A stretch of 64,000 nt of DNA from Ipomoea triloba (Eukaryota > Streptophyta > Magnoliopsida > Solanales > Convolvulaceae), in the NCBI RefSeq assembly GCF_003576645.1, contig NC_044920.1:2605356-2669355 (forward strand). Direction: 5' to 3'. The notes beneath the pieces were generated by a model. That model searched no databases. It was not told the origin of the DNA and was given only the letters and a program-made list of their open reading frames with translations. Of this stretch, positions 31,727 to 44,935 are shown piece by piece (position 1 is the first letter of the stretch; every line of letters starts with the position of its first letter). A program made the translations under genes and the position numbers.

Positions 31727-34070
31727 AGATTTTTAGTACAAATTAAAAATTATGCATTTATTGGACTATGATTTTATTTGTTGGCATATGTTGTATGTTT
31801 TTATTTGTGAACCACTCTAACTTGTATAAATGATCATGAGAAGTATTAAAAGCAAGTGAGAACGAAGAATCAAGAAACAAAAATGAGTCAAAGTGAGGTG
31901 GCAAAATTTGATGGAAGTCTTCAACATTTTTTGTGTGACCATTATTCAAGCAAATTTGTTAACTCAAGTCATGGATATTAACGTGAGATAATGCATGGAG
32001 TGAAGCTACCATTTTAGGTGTCCAAAAGGCTATAAATAGGGTACTAGTAATGGCATTACAACTTTATGTTTTTAAGGGATAATTAACGCAGGATCAATTC
32101 TAAGAGAATTAACAAGAAATTTCATACGGTGTTGAATAAAGGAGTCATATCTGGAGAAATTGCTCCATCTACAATTGCATGTTGAAATGTGTAAGAGGTT
32201 AGTTTGCAATTTGTGAAATCACGGATTGTCTCAAATTGTATTGTATAATTACTTTTTCATAAACTTGCAATACTAGGTTGATATATGAATAGGTGGTAGG
32301 CCTAATTAATTCAGTAAATAATTTGAACCTTGCATTTGTAAAAATAATATAATGGTCTATTTTTAGTGAAAAAATTCTAGACCTAACCTGACAAATTAGG
32401 AAGTATTCTCCAACTACGATATCAATCTTTTTGAGTCCAAATAATTTGTTTTCCTGCAATTATAAACTAAAACCATTGAATTGAAGGACCTAAAACAAGC
32501 TCATAGCCGCGGATGTGTTTTTTGGGTGAAAGTTGACTTTAGACATTAGTGGAGAAAGGATTACTTTAGTTAATTTGCTCGGAGAAGGTTAATATATAAC
32601 TTTTAGAAATTTAAACTTGAATTTTGTGGTTATTATGCCAAAAAAAAAAAATTTATTACTATTATTATAACACTGTTCACTCGTATATTTTGGATGGTCC
32701 AAAATGATTTTTTCAAAATTGAAAAAAAAAATGGAGATAGGATTCAGGTTAGAAAATTGATTTTAGTAAACAAGTGTCTTTTTCAATTTTCTAATTGTCC
32801 AATTTCTTATTTTTTTTCAAAAAATAAAATTACCCAATTTTCCACTTCGCTAAATTCAATTCTTTGGTATTTTTTACTTTAAAATAATTTTATACTTTGC
32901 TTTAACTCTTCTTTTTTTTTTTTCAATATAGTTTTGTTCATCTTGGTATGGCCTTGGGCCTTTTGTACTTTTAAGTTGTTGGTTCAACATAATTTGGTTG
33001 CAATTGAATTGAAATTCGTTGAAGTCTTAAATTACATTATTTGGTTGGAGGGAATTTCAATTCCACCGAATTGCATTCCATCCATTTGCTGAATGCAATT
33101 CATAACTCTTCCCCTATGAATTGTAATTCAGTATTGAACTGGAGAGCGTGAAGATATTTTTGCTCCTGTCATTATTCTCATCCACATATTTGTTTTCTTA
33201 CATAAGGGCATTTCAATATCACTTATTCATTTTCAGTTCCCTATAATCTTATTTGTACATACCAAATACTGTAATTTGAATTTCTATTCTATTCCACCTT
33301 ATTCTTTTCCTACTGAATTACAATCATTTCCCCCTTAATTCTTTCCTTCTAACCAAATGCCTTATTAGCATTTATTGGACAAGCATAGGCCTTAGGTGGT
33401 TGTGGCAGCAAATTTTACTTTCGACTATGCATCAAAAGTTTAAAACACATAAATAATGTAATTTATGCATATAAATAATAAACTTTGATTTAATGAATAT
33501 TAGATTTTTAAGTAAAAGAGATAGGATGTGCTAAATAAGTCTAGCTATGTTCTATAAATAATGAACCTCATGTACAAGTGTACAACATAAATAAGTCTAG
33601 AGACTAGAATATACAGAGTTAATTTCAAAAATGGTCCTTCGACTATTGACTTTTACCAATTTTTTTACCAATTTTGGTCCTTCTGTTAAATCTATGTTAA
33701 ATGGGTGTTAAAATTAAGGGCAAAAATGTAAAACCAAATATTTTAACACTTCTTCACTTTGCTAAATAAGTCTAGCTATGTTCTATAAATAATGAACCTC
33801 ATGTACAAGTGTACAACATAAATAAGTCTAGACTCTAGAATATACATGTCTAAATAATCAACATCCAATCAGTTTGCACATGCTCAAATAATGAACCTTA
33901 TGCAAACAAATAATGAACATTATGCATACAATTGTACACATTCAAATAATGAACATTAAGTATAAAAATAATATACCATATGCATGAAAATAATGTACTG
34001 TATGCATAGAAATAATGTACCATGTGCATGGTTCACACAACTATTTGAATCATAGTCCACCTAAGAGCAT
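31727..34070. other. Intergenic region, AT-rich, no gene seen
   Basis: An ~80-bp segment (GCTAAATAAGTCTAGCTATG and following) occurs at about 33530-33608 and again at about 33770-33848, separated by a piece with AAAAATGGTCCTTCGACT words. From 33840 to 34030 there are degenerate AATAATGAACCTTATGCA-like repeats. No coding evidence. Confidence 0.55.
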
Positions 34071-34072
34071 CT

Positions 34073-34297
34073 ATACCAATGTATATTTGGTGGTTTATGT
34101 CAGAAAAGTTGACAACATGGCAGGAGAGAGAGTGGGAGGAGTTCCTCTGCAAATGAAGGTTCATAACAAAGTGATTTCTGACCAAATCATTGCCCAAACA
34201 TCCACTGTTGTGCACGTTTCGCGCACAGCAGGTGCGTGATTTCTGACCAAATCATTGCCCAAACATCCACTGTTGTGCACGTTTCGCGCACAGCAGG
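34073..34297. mobile_element. Left arm of a MITE interrupted by the gypsy element, with 65-bp tandem duplication
   Basis: Starts AGAGCATCTATACCAATG; the other arm is 44764-44935 and ends with an inverted GATGCTCT. A unit starting GTGATTTCTGACCAAATCAT occurs twice (34171-34235, 34236-34299). Another copy of this MITE family lies at 63020-63405 in reverse. Confidence 0.55.
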
Positions 34298-35256
34298 TGA
34301 TGCGTACACGGATTGCTTCCCGCAATAAGTGCACACTCAAGGAATCACTCAAGAACCTTTCGTGTCCAAAAGAGGATCTTACCTTGTAGACTCTTGGATT
34401 TTGAGATCCCAACTCTACAAATGCCTCACCAAACTAACAAATAATACTCTCAACCCTTAGATTATTAAGCAAGGCTAAGAATTAGAGTATTAGGAATCTA
34501 GCACTAGAATTAAGATACAAAAATAAAATTAGCTATATAATATGAGTAATAGTATTCTTTTTGGGTTTTTGGATATGTGTGTGAATATAAAGAACAAGAT
34601 AAAGGGATAAACTAGCTTCTCACTAGCCTACCAAGATTGAATGCTTCTCACAAACAACCTAAACTTCAATGCACTTCTCATGCAAAGAAAAGAGAGAAAT
34701 TTCACTCAAATTGAATTCTTACAAGGTGTGTCTCAAACCATTGGGTTTATGGGGTATTTATAGGGGAAAATAAGGTATTAAATATTCTAGGTCACTAATC
34801 CCACCCAAAATAAAAAATTACAACTTTGTAAAAGTAATTCCCACCCAAAATTAAAAATACAAAATAATTCCCCACCCAAAATTAAAATACAAAATAATTT
34901 CCCACCCAAAATTAAAAATACAACATTTTGCAAAAGTAATTTCCACCCAAAAATAAAAAATACAATTCTTGCAAAGTAGTTTCCCACCTAAAAAAAATAC
35001 ACCTTGCAAATAATTTCACACCGGGAAATTTGATCTGATACTGAAGTCTGAATTGTCTTCAAAAGTTTTTATGTGAAGACAATTGAATAGAATTATTTTT
35101 CCAGATTGATCTTCTTCTTCACAAAAAGATGTTGGACTCCAATCTGTTTGCACAAAAGTGTTAAAAGCCTCTTGAATCTTCCTTGACTTAGATCTTGTTA
35201 CCGGGCCACTCGAGACTTTTAATGGATCATTTATTTGTTGCATTCCGGTCTCATCA
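34298..35256 (-). repeat. Gypsy 3' LTR
   Basis: 959 bp. About 100 bp longer than the right LTR because of extra CCACCCAAAATTAAAAATAC-type repeats. It overlaps the 3' end of the pol coding region. Confidence 0.88.
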
Positions 35257-38200
35257 TCCTCCCCTTCTTGAAAAAAGATTCGTCCCCGAATCTGAAAATT
35301 CAAAAGGAGCTAAATCAGCAACATTAAATGTAGAAGAAACACTATGCTCACCTCGAAGATCTAATTTGTATGCATTGTCATTGATTCTTTCAAGCACTTG
35401 GAAAGGTCCATCTCCTCGAGGCATCAACTTGGACTTGCGTTGGTTTGGAAATCTGTTTTTGTTGTAGTGGATCCAAACCCAATCTCCGGGTTTAAAAATT
35501 ATTGCCTTGCGTCCCTTGTTGGCCTTTTGAGCGTATTGCTCATTTTTCTTTTCAATTTGAGCTCGAACCTTGGAATGAAATTCACGAATCCCTTGAGCTT
35601 TCTTAGCAGCATCCGCACATTCCTTATCATTCACATGTAAGGGAATCAAATCTAAGGGGGTTAATGGATTAAAACCATAAGCAACCTCAAATGGTGACAT
35701 ATTTGTAGTGGAATGTATAGCTCGGTTATAAGCAAACTTCACATATGGTAAGCTTTCTTCCCAAGACTTGAGGTTTTTTCTAATGACTACCCTTAGAAGT
35801 TGTGTTAGAGTTCTATTCACAACTTCGGTTTGGCCATCTGTTTGTGGATGACAAGCAGTAGAGTACAAAAGTTTTGTACCAAGCTTTCCCCAAAGTATTC
35901 GCCAAAAATGACTTAGAAACTTGGCATCTCGATCGGACACAATGGTGCGTGGAATCCCATGTAAACGCACTACCTCTTTGAAGAATAAATCTGCAATATG
36001 AGAGGCATCATTAGTTTTGTGACAACCAATAAAATGAGCCATTTTACTAAATCGATCAACAACAACATAGATTGAGTCATGGCCCCTTCTACTTCTAGGT
36101 AACCCTACTATAAAATCCATAGATAAATCAGTCCAGGGTTCCTTAGGAACAATTAATGGTGTGTATAACCCTTGTGGGAGAGATCGTGATTTATCTTGTT
36201 TGCAAGTAACACATTTGCTAACAAACAATTCCACATCCCTTCTTAACTTGGGCCAAAAGAAGTGTCCATGTAGGACTTCATAAGTTTTAGTCACACCGAA
36301 GTGTCCCATTAATCCACCACTATGGGCTTCCTTAATAAACATTTCTCTTAAAGAACAATTTGGCACACACAATCTATTTTCTTTGAACAAATATCCATCA
36401 AGTAGATAATATTTGCCAATTGGAGTTGTAGAACATGCCTTATATTTTTCTGCAAAATCAACATCATTACTATACAATTCTTTGAGAAATTCAAAACCAA
36501 GTAATTTGGCTTGTAATGATGAAAGTAGAGCATACCTTCGAGATAAAGCATCAGCCACTCGGTTTTCCTTACCTTGTTTATACTTGATAACATACGGAAA
36601 TGCTTCAATAAACTCAAGCCATTTCGCATGTCTCTTGCTTAACTTACCTTGCCCCCTAAGGTGTTTGAGTGCCTCATGATCGGAGTGTATGACAAACTCT
36701 TTAAACCATAGGTAATGCTCCCAAGTCTCAAGAGTTCTTACAAGTGCATATAACTCCTTATCATATGTAGAGTAATTAAGTGCAGGACCACTTAATTTCT
36801 CACTAAAGTAGGCAATAGGATGTCCTTCTTGCATAAGAACAGCTCCAATACCTATCCCAGATGCATCACACTCAATCTCAAAAGTTTTATCAAAGTTTGG
36901 TAACGAAAGTACCTGAGCAGAACACAATTTTTCCTTGAGGGTTTGAAAGGCTTGTTCTTGTTTAGGGCCCCATTCAAATTTAACATCTTTTTTCACAAGT
37001 TCATTCAATGGGGCTGCAATTGTACTGAAGTCCTTGACAAATCTCCGATAGAAACTGGCAAGACCATGGAAACTACGGACTTCAGTTGCTGTTTTTGGTG
37101 TTGGCCAATCTCGAATTGCTTGTATCTTGGTCTCATCTACTTCAATGCCTTTAGAACTTACTATAAAACCAAGAAAAACAACACTTTCCACACCAAAATA
37201 GCATTTCTCAAGGTTAGCATACAATTGTTCTCTTCTTAAAACAAGAAAGACTTCTTTAAGATGTATTATATGCTTTTGAGGGTCTTTGCTGTAAATGAGA
37301 ATATCATCAAAATACACAACAACAAATTTTCCAATAAAATTCCTAAGAACATGGTTCATCAATCTCATGAAGGTGCTAGGGGCATTTGTTAATCCAAATG
37401 GCATAACTAACCATTCATAGAGACCATTTTTAGTCTTGAAGGCAGTTTTCCATTCATCTCCCTTTTGCATTCTAATTTGATGATAACCTCTTCTTAGATC
37501 TATTTTACTGAAAATTTCAGCCCCATGCAATTCATCAAGCATATCATCTAACCTAGGAATAGGATAGCGATACTTTACCGTGATGTTATTGATGGCGCGA
37601 CAATCAACACACATCCGCCACGTGCCATCTTTCTTTGGTACAAGTAGTACGGGTACAGCACATGGACTGAGGCTTTCTTGGATGAATCCAGCTTGTAACA
37701 ACTCATCAACTTGTCGTTGAATCTCCTTGGCCTCGTCACGATTAGTGCGATATGCCGGTCTATTAGGCAAACTTGCTCCAGGTATGAGATCAATTTGATG
37801 CTCAATCCCACGAATTGGAGGTAACCCCTTTGGTAACTCTTCAGGAAAGACATCTGCAAATTCAAAAAGCAAAGCAGAAACATCAGAAGGGATAATTTCA
37901 CTTTTAATAACATTTAAACAAAAATCAATCGGGTAAAGTAAGAAAACTCCCTCTCCCCTTCTTAAGGCTTGCTCCACTTCTCCCTTTGTCATGAGCAAAT
38001 TATGAGAGGATTGCGTAGTGTCCTTCTTCATCCCTTCCTTTCTTTGCTTCTTCTCATGAGCTATGGTATTTTGTTTTCCACTAGTGGTTTCCTTCATGGC
38101 CTCTTTTGCCTTTTGGGCAAGTTCTTCTCTCAATTTTTTTGATTGCACTTGTAGGTTGTACACTTCTTTTGGTGCTAGTGGAGTCAAAGTATACTTCTTA

Positions 38201-39759
38201 CCTCCTTTATGAATGGTGTACTTGTTTGTCTTACCATGGTGTAAGGTGTCTCGGTCATATTGCCATGGCCGACCAAGCAAGATGTGACAAGCATGCATTG
38301 GGATGACATCACATAACACATCATCTTGATATTTTCCAATAGAAATAGAAATGAGGGCTTGTTTGTGTACCTTGAGTTCACCATCATCATTAAGCCATTG
38401 TAGCTTATAGGGTTGAGGATGTTGGATTGTTGGTATTTTCATTGCATTAACTACATCCTCGCTGATCACATTGGTACAACTCCCCCCATCAATGATGAAA
38501 CTGCATGTAGCACCGGGAATCTTGCATTTTCCATAGAAGATGTTCTCTCGTTGTTCTTCTTGATCTAGGACAACTAGAGTGCTCAAGGCTTTGTGGACAA
38601 CGCAGTTGAAATGTAGAGCATCATCTTCTTGCACTTCTTCTTCAGAATGGTCATCTTTTTGTCTTTCTCCGATAGGCTCCAACTCTTCGTCATCAGATTC
38701 ATTTGCGGACATGTATTCTCGCTCATCTTTGCCGGTGGTGAGAATTTTTTTGGTGTTGGGGCATTCTCGAGCATAATGTCCTCGGCCTTGACACCTGTAA
38801 CATGTCACAGTACTAACCTTTTGCTTTGAGCCCTCTTGGAACTTCTCTTTCTCCCTTTGGTTATTTTTCTTCTCCTCCTGGGTGTGGGATGGTCGAGAGT
38901 ACTCCTTTTGTGTCCTTGACTGATAGGAGTTGTTAGTAGCCCTCCTTGGTTGATCCCATTGAGAAGACACAGATGGTTTGCTTCCCCTTTCAGATCTCAG
39001 CTCATCTTCTACCTTCGAAGCAACTCGAACCAATTTGTCCACGTCGTCAAATTCTTGGTTGCGGAGTTCTCTTCGAATATCACGGTTGAATCCTTCAAGG
39101 ATACGGGCTATGGTGGTCTCGTCATCCTCCTGGATATTTGCTCGTGCCTTCAATCTCTCCATCTCCTTGTAGAACTCACGAACGGACTTGCTGCCTTGTT
39201 TGAGTTCTTGTAATTTTCTGCGCATATCACGATAAAAATTACTAGGCACAAACTTCCTTCTCATCTCCCTCTTAAGCTCTCCCCATGTCTCTATAGGTTC
39301 ATCTTGGTCTTCTAGACGCCTACGTCTAAGTTGTTTCCACCACAATTTAGCAAAATCTTTTAGGGATGCTATGGCTGTTTTAAACTTCTTTTCTTCCCCA
39401 AAGTTATGAAGCCCAAAAATATCCTCCACTTCATCTACCCAATTTAAGAAAACTTCGGGTTCATCATCCCCATTAAAAGTAGGCATTTCCATTCTTAAAG
39501 AGCTAAGATTATTATCTACCCTTTCTTCCACAAATCTTCTAGAGAACATGCGAGGTAAACTATTATATCTTGTTATTTCTCTACCCCTCCTCTCTTCTTG
39601 GTTTCCTCCCTCATGATTTTGTACTCCCTCATTTTCAACTCTCACTCTTTGATTTTCTATGTTTTGTAGCCTATCACTAAGATCTTTCATCATGGTCATC
39701 ATTTTCTCCATTTGGGCAATAATACTACCTTGTTCACTAGTACTAGCCATGCTTGACAT
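35254..39759 (-). CDS. Gypsy gag-pol polyprotein, 1501 aa
   Basis: Single frame. Gag with [20 protein letters not shown] and [11 protein letters not shown]; zinc knuckle [14 protein letters not shown] (complete CCHC); protease [13 protein letters not shown]; reverse transcriptase with [21 protein letters not shown] and the active site [12 protein letters not shown]; RNase [17 protein letters not shown]; integrase with an HHCC finger ([10 protein letters not shown] to CVTCKQDKS), then [15 protein letters not shown] and [15 protein letters not shown]. The order RT-RNaseH-IN is that of Ty3/gypsy. The frame stops at a T run at the LTR edge; a neighbouring frame then continues inside the LTR with DPLKVSSGPVTRSKSRKIQE, a C-terminal motif I associate with CRM/Reina-type chromoviruses. 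A one-base shift, real or a sequencing error, therefore probably removes the natural C-terminus. Confidence 0.92.
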   Translation of the reverse strand: MSSMASTSEQGSIIAQMEKMMTMMKDLSDRLQNIENQRVRVENEGVQNHEGGNQEERRGREITRYNSLPRMFSRRFVEERVDNNLSSLRMEMPTFNGDDEPEVFLNWVDEVEDIFGLHNFGEEKKFKTAIASLKDFAKLWWKQLRRRRLEDQDEPIETWGELKREMRRKFVPSNFYRDMRRKLQELKQGSKSVREFYKEMERLKARANIQEDDETTIARILEGFNRDIRRELRNQEFDDVDKLVRVASKVEDELRSERGSKPSVSSQWDQPRRATNNSYQSRTQKEYSRPSHTQEEKKNNQREKEKFQEGSKQKVSTVTCYRCQGRGHYARECPNTKKILTTGKDEREYMSANESDDEELEPIGERQKDDHSEEEVQEDDALHFNCVVHKALSTLVVLDQEEQRENIFYGKCKIPGATCSFIIDGGSCTNVISEDVVNAMKIPTIQHPQPYKLQWLNDDGELKVHKQALISISIGKYQDDVLCDVIPMHACHILLGRPWQYDRDTLHHGKTNKYTIHKGGKKYTLTPLAPKEVYNLQVQSKKLREELAQKAKEAMKETTSGKQNTIAHEKKQRKEGMKKDTTQSSHNLLMTKGEVEQALRRGEGVFLLYPIDFCLNVIKSEIIPSDVSALLFEFADVFPEELPKGLPPIRGIEHQIDLIPGASLPNRPAYRTNRDEAKEIQRQVDELLQAGFIQESLSPCAVPVLLVPKKDGTWRMCVDCRAINNITVKYRYPIPRLDDMLDELHGAEIFSKIDLRRGYHQIRMQKGDEWKTAFKTKNGLYEWLVMPFGLTNAPSTFMRLMNHVLRNFIGKFVVVYFDDILIYSKDPQKHIIHLKEVFLVLRREQLYANLEKCYFGVESVVFLGFIVSSKGIEVDETKIQAIRDWPTPKTATEVRSFHGLASFYRRFVKDFSTIAAPLNELVKKDVKFEWGPKQEQAFQTLKEKLCSAQVLSLPNFDKTFEIECDASGIGIGAVLMQEGHPIAYFSEKLSGPALNYSTYDKELYALVRTLETWEHYLWFKEFVIHSDHEALKHLRGQGKLSKRHAKWLEFIEAFPYVIKYKQGKENRVADALSRRYALLSSLQAKLLGFEFLKELYSNDVDFAEKYKACSTTPIGKYYLLDGYLFKENRLCVPNCSLREMFIKEAHSGGLMGHFGVTKTYEVLHGHFFWPKLRRDVELFVSKCVTCKQDKSRSLPQGLYTPLIVPKEPWTDLSMDFIVGLPRSRRGHDSIYVVVDRFSKMAHFIGCHKTNDASHIADLFFKEVVRLHGIPRTIVSDRDAKFLSHFWRILWGKLGTKLLYSTACHPQTDGQTEVVNRTLTQLLRVVIRKNLKSWEESLPYVKFAYNRAIHSTTNMSPFEVAYGFNPLTPLDLIPLHVNDKECADAAKKAQGIREFHSKVRAQIEKKNEQYAQKANKGRKAIIFKPGDWVWIHYNKNRFPNQRKSKLMPRGDGPFQVLERINDNAYKLDLRGEHSVSSTFNVADLAPFEFSDSGTNLFSRRGG

Positions 39760-40065
39760 TCCTTTAAGTAAAAAAAAAAATGCAAAAAAATAAGAAGATA
39801 GTAATCAAAAGAAAATATTTAATCACTCACAGTTCATTTACTCTTTTTTTTTTACTTTTTTTTTTTCTCAAGTACTAGTTCTTTTCCTCTTGGTCCTTAA
39901 CAAAGCTTAAAATTCACAAGGGTTGTATCCACCACAAACAACAAACTAAACACTTGTAGAGTTTGAGTCTAGTAAGCACGAAAGGTAGGAAATAGCATGT
40001 ACAGAGTGATGTAGAAACTGACACAAAGTGTGTTTGAAACTGACACAGGTGGTTTTTTTTTTTTT

Positions 40066-41245
40066 NCCTGGGTGTGGGATGGTCGAGAGTACTCCTTTTG
40101 TGTCCTTGACTGATAGGAGTTGTTAGTAGCCCTCCTTGGTTGATCCCATTGAGAAGACACAGATGGTTTGCTTCCCCTTTCAGATCTCAGCTCATCTTCT
40201 ACCTTCGAAGCAACTCGAACCAATTTGTCCACGTCGTCAAATTCTTGGTTGCGGAGTTCTCTTCGAATATCACGGTTGAATCCTTCAAGGATACGGGCTA
40301 TGGTGGTCTCGTCATCCTCCTGGATATTTGCTCGTGCCTTCAATCTCTCCATCTCCTTGTAGAACTCACGAACGGACTTGCTGCCTTGTTTGAGTTCTTG
40401 TAATTTTCTGCGCATATCACGATAAAAATTACTAGGCACAAACTTCCTTCTCATCTCCCTCTTAAGCTCTCCCCATGTCTCTATAGGTTCATCTTGGTCT
40501 TCTAGACGCCTACGTCTAAGTTGTTTCCACCACAATTTAGCAAAATCTTTTAGGGATGCTATGGCTGTTTTAAACTTCTTTTCTTCCCCAAAGTTATGAA
40601 GCCCAAAAATATCCTCCACTTCATCTACCCAATTTAAGAAAACTTCGGGTTCATCATCCCCATTAAAAGTAGGCATTTCCATTCTTAAAGAGCTAAGATT
40701 ATTATCTACCCTTTCTTCCACAAATCTTCTAGAGAACATGCGAGGTAAACTATTATATCTTGTTATTTCTCTACCCCTCCTCTCTTCTTGGTTTCCTCCC
40801 TCATGATTTTGTACTCCCTCATTTTCAACTCTCACTCTTTGATTTTCTATGTTTTGTAGCCTATCACTAAGATCTTTCATCATGGTCATCATTTTCTCCA
40901 TTTGGGCAATAATACTACCTTGTTCACTAGTACTAGCCATGCTTGACATTCCTTTAAGTAAAAAAAAAAATGCAAAAAAATAAGAAGATAGTAATCAAAA
41001 GAAAATATTTAATCACTCACAGTTCATTTACTCTTTTTTTTTTACTTTTTTTTTTTCTCAAGTACTAGTTCTTTTCCTCTTGGTCCTTAACAAAGCTTAA
41101 AATTCACAAGGGTTGTATCCACCACAAACAACAAACCAAACACTTGTAGAGTTTGAGTCTAGTAAGCACGAAAGGTAGGAAATAGCATGTACAGAGTGAT
41201 GTAGAAACTGACACAGAGTGTTTGAAACTGACACAGGTGGTTTTT
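40066..41245. other. Single-N join followed by a copy of 38877-40065
   Basis: N at 40066; from 40067 the sequence repeats the gag end of the element, including its start codon, essentially without change. It creates a second, truncated gag frame on the minus strand (ATG at 40949). Most simply an unmerged contig overlap. Confidence 0.75.
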
Positions 41246-41411
41246 TTTTTTTTTTTTTGTAAGAAACAAAGAAAGTAGAAGAAGTATATGTGATAGAAGA
41301 AACAAGCACAATTAATTTCAGGTAATGCTTAGATATAAATTCAACAATTCAAACTAAAATCAAACCAACCTTATTCTTTCTTTTTTTTTCTTTGCTCTTT
41401 TTGTTTTGTTT

Positions 41412-41443
<32 letters not shown>

Positions 41444-41843
41444 TTTCTTTTTGTTTTTAACAAACCTCCAATAAAGTAAACTTCAACTAAATTAAAAATA
41501 CAATAGTAGAATAGATTAAAAGAAGCTTGATGGTATCTAACCTTTATAAGGTCACCAAATCAAAGCTGAATATAAAGAGTAAAAGTACGGAAATGAATAA
41601 AAAAAATAGACACAATAGTAGATATGAAATTTAAAGTAGCAAGGAAGAGTAAATATGAACTTTAAGATAGCAATAATAGAATAAAGCAAGAACGTAACGG
41701 ATATAAGGGAAAAGGAAATGGAACAACAGTAAATATGAAATTACAGATAGGAATAATGGAATAAGAGAGAGAAAAAAAAGAATTAAAGATAGGAATGATA
41801 GAATAAGAAGAAAAAAAAAAGGAACTTGGCTCTGATACCAAAC

Positions 41844-42454
41844 TGATGCGTACACGGATTGCTTCCCGCAATAAGTGCACACTCAAGGAATCACTCAAGA
41901 ACCTTTCGTGTCCAAAAGAGGATCTTACCTTGTAGACTCTTGGATTTTGAGATCCCAACTCTACAAATGCCTCACCAAACTAACAAATAATACTCTCAAC
42001 CCTTAGATTATTAAGCAAGGCTAAGAATTAGAGTATTAGGAATCTAGCACTAGAATTAAGATACAAAAATAAAAATTAGCTTATAATATGAGTAATAGTA
42101 TTCTTTTTGGGTTTTTGGATATGTGTGTGAATATAAAGAACAAGATAAAGGGATAAACTAGCTTCTCACTAGCCTACCAAGATTGAATGCTTCTCACAAA
42201 CAACCTAAACTTCAATGCACTTCTCATGCAAAGAAAAGAGAGAATTTCACTCAAATTGAATTCTTACAAGGTGTGTCTCAAACCATTGGGTTTATGGGGT
42301 ATTTATAGGGGAAAATAAGGTATTAAATATTCTAGGTCACTAATCCCACCCAAAATAAAAAAACAAAAAATAATTCAAAAAAATACAAAATAATTTCCCA
42401 CCAAAATTTACAAAAAAAATAATAATTTCCCACCAAAATTAAAAATACAACATT
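41844..42454 (-). repeat. Partial third gypsy LTR
   Basis: Matches the start of the LTR at 34298 and 43906 (TGATGCGTACACGG onward) and has a primer-binding site beside it, but breaks off into a T run and the leader sequence. It is probably part of the assembly problem around 42809. Confidence 0.65.
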
Positions 42455-42808
42455 TTTTTTTTTTTTTTTGTAAGAAACAAAGAAAGTAGAAGAAGTATAT
42501 GTGATAGAAAGAAACAAAGCACAATTAATTTCAGGTAATGCTTAGATATAAATTCAACAATTCAAACTAAAAATCAAACCAACCTTATTCTTTCTTCTTT
42601 TTCTTTTTTTTTTTTCTTTGCTCTTTTTGTTTTGTTTTGTTTTTTTTTTCTTCTTTTTTTTTCCTTTTTTTTTTCTTTTTGTTTTTTTAACAAACCTCCA
42701 ATAAAGTAAACTTCAACTAAATTAAAAATAAAATAGTAGAATAGATTAAAAGAAGCTTGATGGTATCTAACCTTTATAAGGTCACCAAATCAAAGCTATG
42801 AATATAAA

Positions 42809-43275
42809 NTTATTTCTCTACCCCTCCTCTCTTCTTGGTTCTCCTCATGATTTTGTACTCCCTCATTTCAACTCTCACTCTTTGATTTTCTATGTTTTGT
42901 AGCCATCACTAAGATCTTTCATCATGGTCATCATTTTCTCATTTGGGCAATAATACTACCTTGTTCACTAGTACTAGCCATGCTTGACATTCCTTTAAGT
43001 AAAAAAAAAATGCAAAAAAATAAGAAGATAGTAATCAAAAGGAAATATTTAATCACTCACAGTTCATTCACTCTTTTTTTTTTTACTTTTTTTTTCTCAA
43101 GTACTAGTTTTTTCCTCTTGGTCCTTAACAAAGCTTAAAATTCACAAGGGTTGTATCCACCACAAACAACAAACCAAACACTTGTAGAGTTTGAGTCTAG
43201 TAAGCACGAAAGGTAGGAAATAGCATGTACAGAGTGATGTAGAAACTGACACAGAGTGTTTGAAACTGACACAGG
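42809..43275. other. Single-N join followed by a third, error-rich copy of the gag start
   Basis: After the N at 42809 the sequence repeats 39570-40050 but with several single-base deletions (for example GTAGCCATCACT for GTAGCCTATCACT). The indel pattern looks like unpolished sequence rather than evolution. Confidence 0.65.
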
Positions 43276-43905
43276 TGGTTTTTTTTTTTTTTTTTTGTAA
43301 GAAACAAAGAAAGTAGAAGAAGTATATGTGATAGAAAGAAACAAAGCACAATTAATTTCAGGTAATGCTTAGATATAAATTCAACAATTCAAACTAAAAA
43401 TCAAACCAACCTTATTCTTTCTTCTTTTTCTTTTTTTTTTTTCTTTGCTCTTTTTGTTTTGTTTTGTTTTTTTTTTCTTCTTTTTTTTTCCTTTTTTTTT
43501 TCTTTTTGTTTTTTTAACAAACCTCCAATAAAGTAAACTTCAACTAAATTAAAAATAAAATAGTAGAATAGATTAAAAGAAGCTTGATGGTATCTAACCT
43601 TTATAAGGTCACCAAATCAAAGCTATGAATATAAAGAGTAAAAGTACGGAAATGAATAAAAAAAAATAGACACAATAGTAGATATGAAATTTAAAGTAGC
43701 AAGGAAGAGTAAATATGAACTTTAAGATAGCAATAATAGAATAAAGCAAGAACATAACGGATATAAGGGAAAAGGAAACGGAACAACAGTAAATATGAAA
43801 TTACAGATAGGAATAATGGAATAAGAGAGAAAAAAAAAAAGGAAATTAAAGATAGGAATGATAGAATAAGAAGAAAAAAAAAAGAACTTGGCTCTGATAC
43901 CAAAC

Positions 43906-44763
43906 TGATGCGTACACGGATTGCTTCCTGCAATAAGTGCACACTCAAGGAATCACTCAAGAACCTTTCGTGTCCAAAAGAGGATCTTACCTTGTAGACT
44001 CTTGGATTTTGAGATCCTAACTCTACAAATGCCTCACCAAACTAACAAATAATACTCTCAACCCTTAGATTATTAAGCAAGGCTAAGAATTAGAGTATTA
44101 GGAATCTAGCACTAGAATTAAGATACAAAAATAAAATTAGCTATATAATATGAGTAATAGTATTCTTTTTGGGTTTTTGGATATGTGTGTGAATATAAAG
44201 AACAAGATAAAGGGATAAACTAGCTTCTCACTAGCCTACCAAGATTGAATGCTTCTCACAAACAACCTAAACTTCAATGCACTTCTCATGCAAAGAAAAG
44301 AGAGAAATTTCACTCAAATTGAATTCTTACAAGGTGTGTCTCAAACCATTGGGTTTATGGGGTATTTATAGGGGAAAATAAAGTATTAAATATTCTAGGT
44401 CACTAATCCCACCCAAAATAAAAAATTACAACTTTGTAAAAGTAATTTCCACCCAAAAATAAAAAATACAATTCTTGCAAAGTAGTTTCCCACCTAAAAA
44501 AAAATACACCTTGCAAATAATTTCACACCGGGAAATTTGATATGATACTGAAGTCTGAATTGTCTTCAAAAGTTTTTATGTGAAGACAATTGAATAGAAT
44601 TATTTTTCCAGATTGATCTTCTTCTTCACAAAAAGATGTTGGACTCCAATCTGTTTGCACAAAAGTGTTAAAAGCCTCTTGAATCTTCCTTGACTTAGAT
44701 CTTGTTACCGGGCCACTCGAGACTTTTAATGGATCATTTATTTGTTGCATTCCGGTCTCATCA
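43906..44763 (-). repeat. Gypsy 5' LTR
   Basis: 858 bp with the primer-binding site on its inner side (43888-43904, minus strand). Confidence 0.88.
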
Positions 44764-44935
44764 GCAGGTGCACGCGCCCGCTGGGCGCATTAGGCGCACC
44801 TTACAGCTCTTTTTTTTTTTTAATATGATTTGTTTGTTTTTTTTTCTCCTCCCCTTTTCACTTTCTTAATCACACTTGCAAAAACTCCTCAAAAATCGTG
44901 AAAAAAACCTCCATAGATAAGGATGCTCTAATATT
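44764..44935. mobile_element. Right arm of the MITE split by the gypsy element
   Basis: Contains GTGCACGCGCCCGCTGGGCG and ends AAGGATGCTCTA, the inverse of the AGAGCATC start at 34073. Confidence 0.55.

Larger units (their letters stand above)
34298..44763 (-). mobile_element. Ty3/gypsy LTR retrotransposon, minus strand, with assembly damage
   Basis: LTRs at 34298-35256 and 43906-44763, both beginning TGATGCGTACACGG and ending GGTCTCATCA. The 5-bp target duplication GCAGG is at 34293-34297 and 44764-44768. The primer-binding site beside the right LTR reads TGGTATCAGAGCCAAG on the minus strand (initiator Met tRNA). The gag-pol frame is 35254-39759. Between 40066 and 43905 the leader is repeated around two single N bases, including a third partial LTR (41844 to about 42450), so the apparent length is inflated. 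Confidence 0.9.

Noticed and set aside
39969..40949. 326-residue gag-like frame as a second gypsy gene
   Set aside because: It is the duplicated segment after the single N at 40066 and runs past the N into unrelated sequence.
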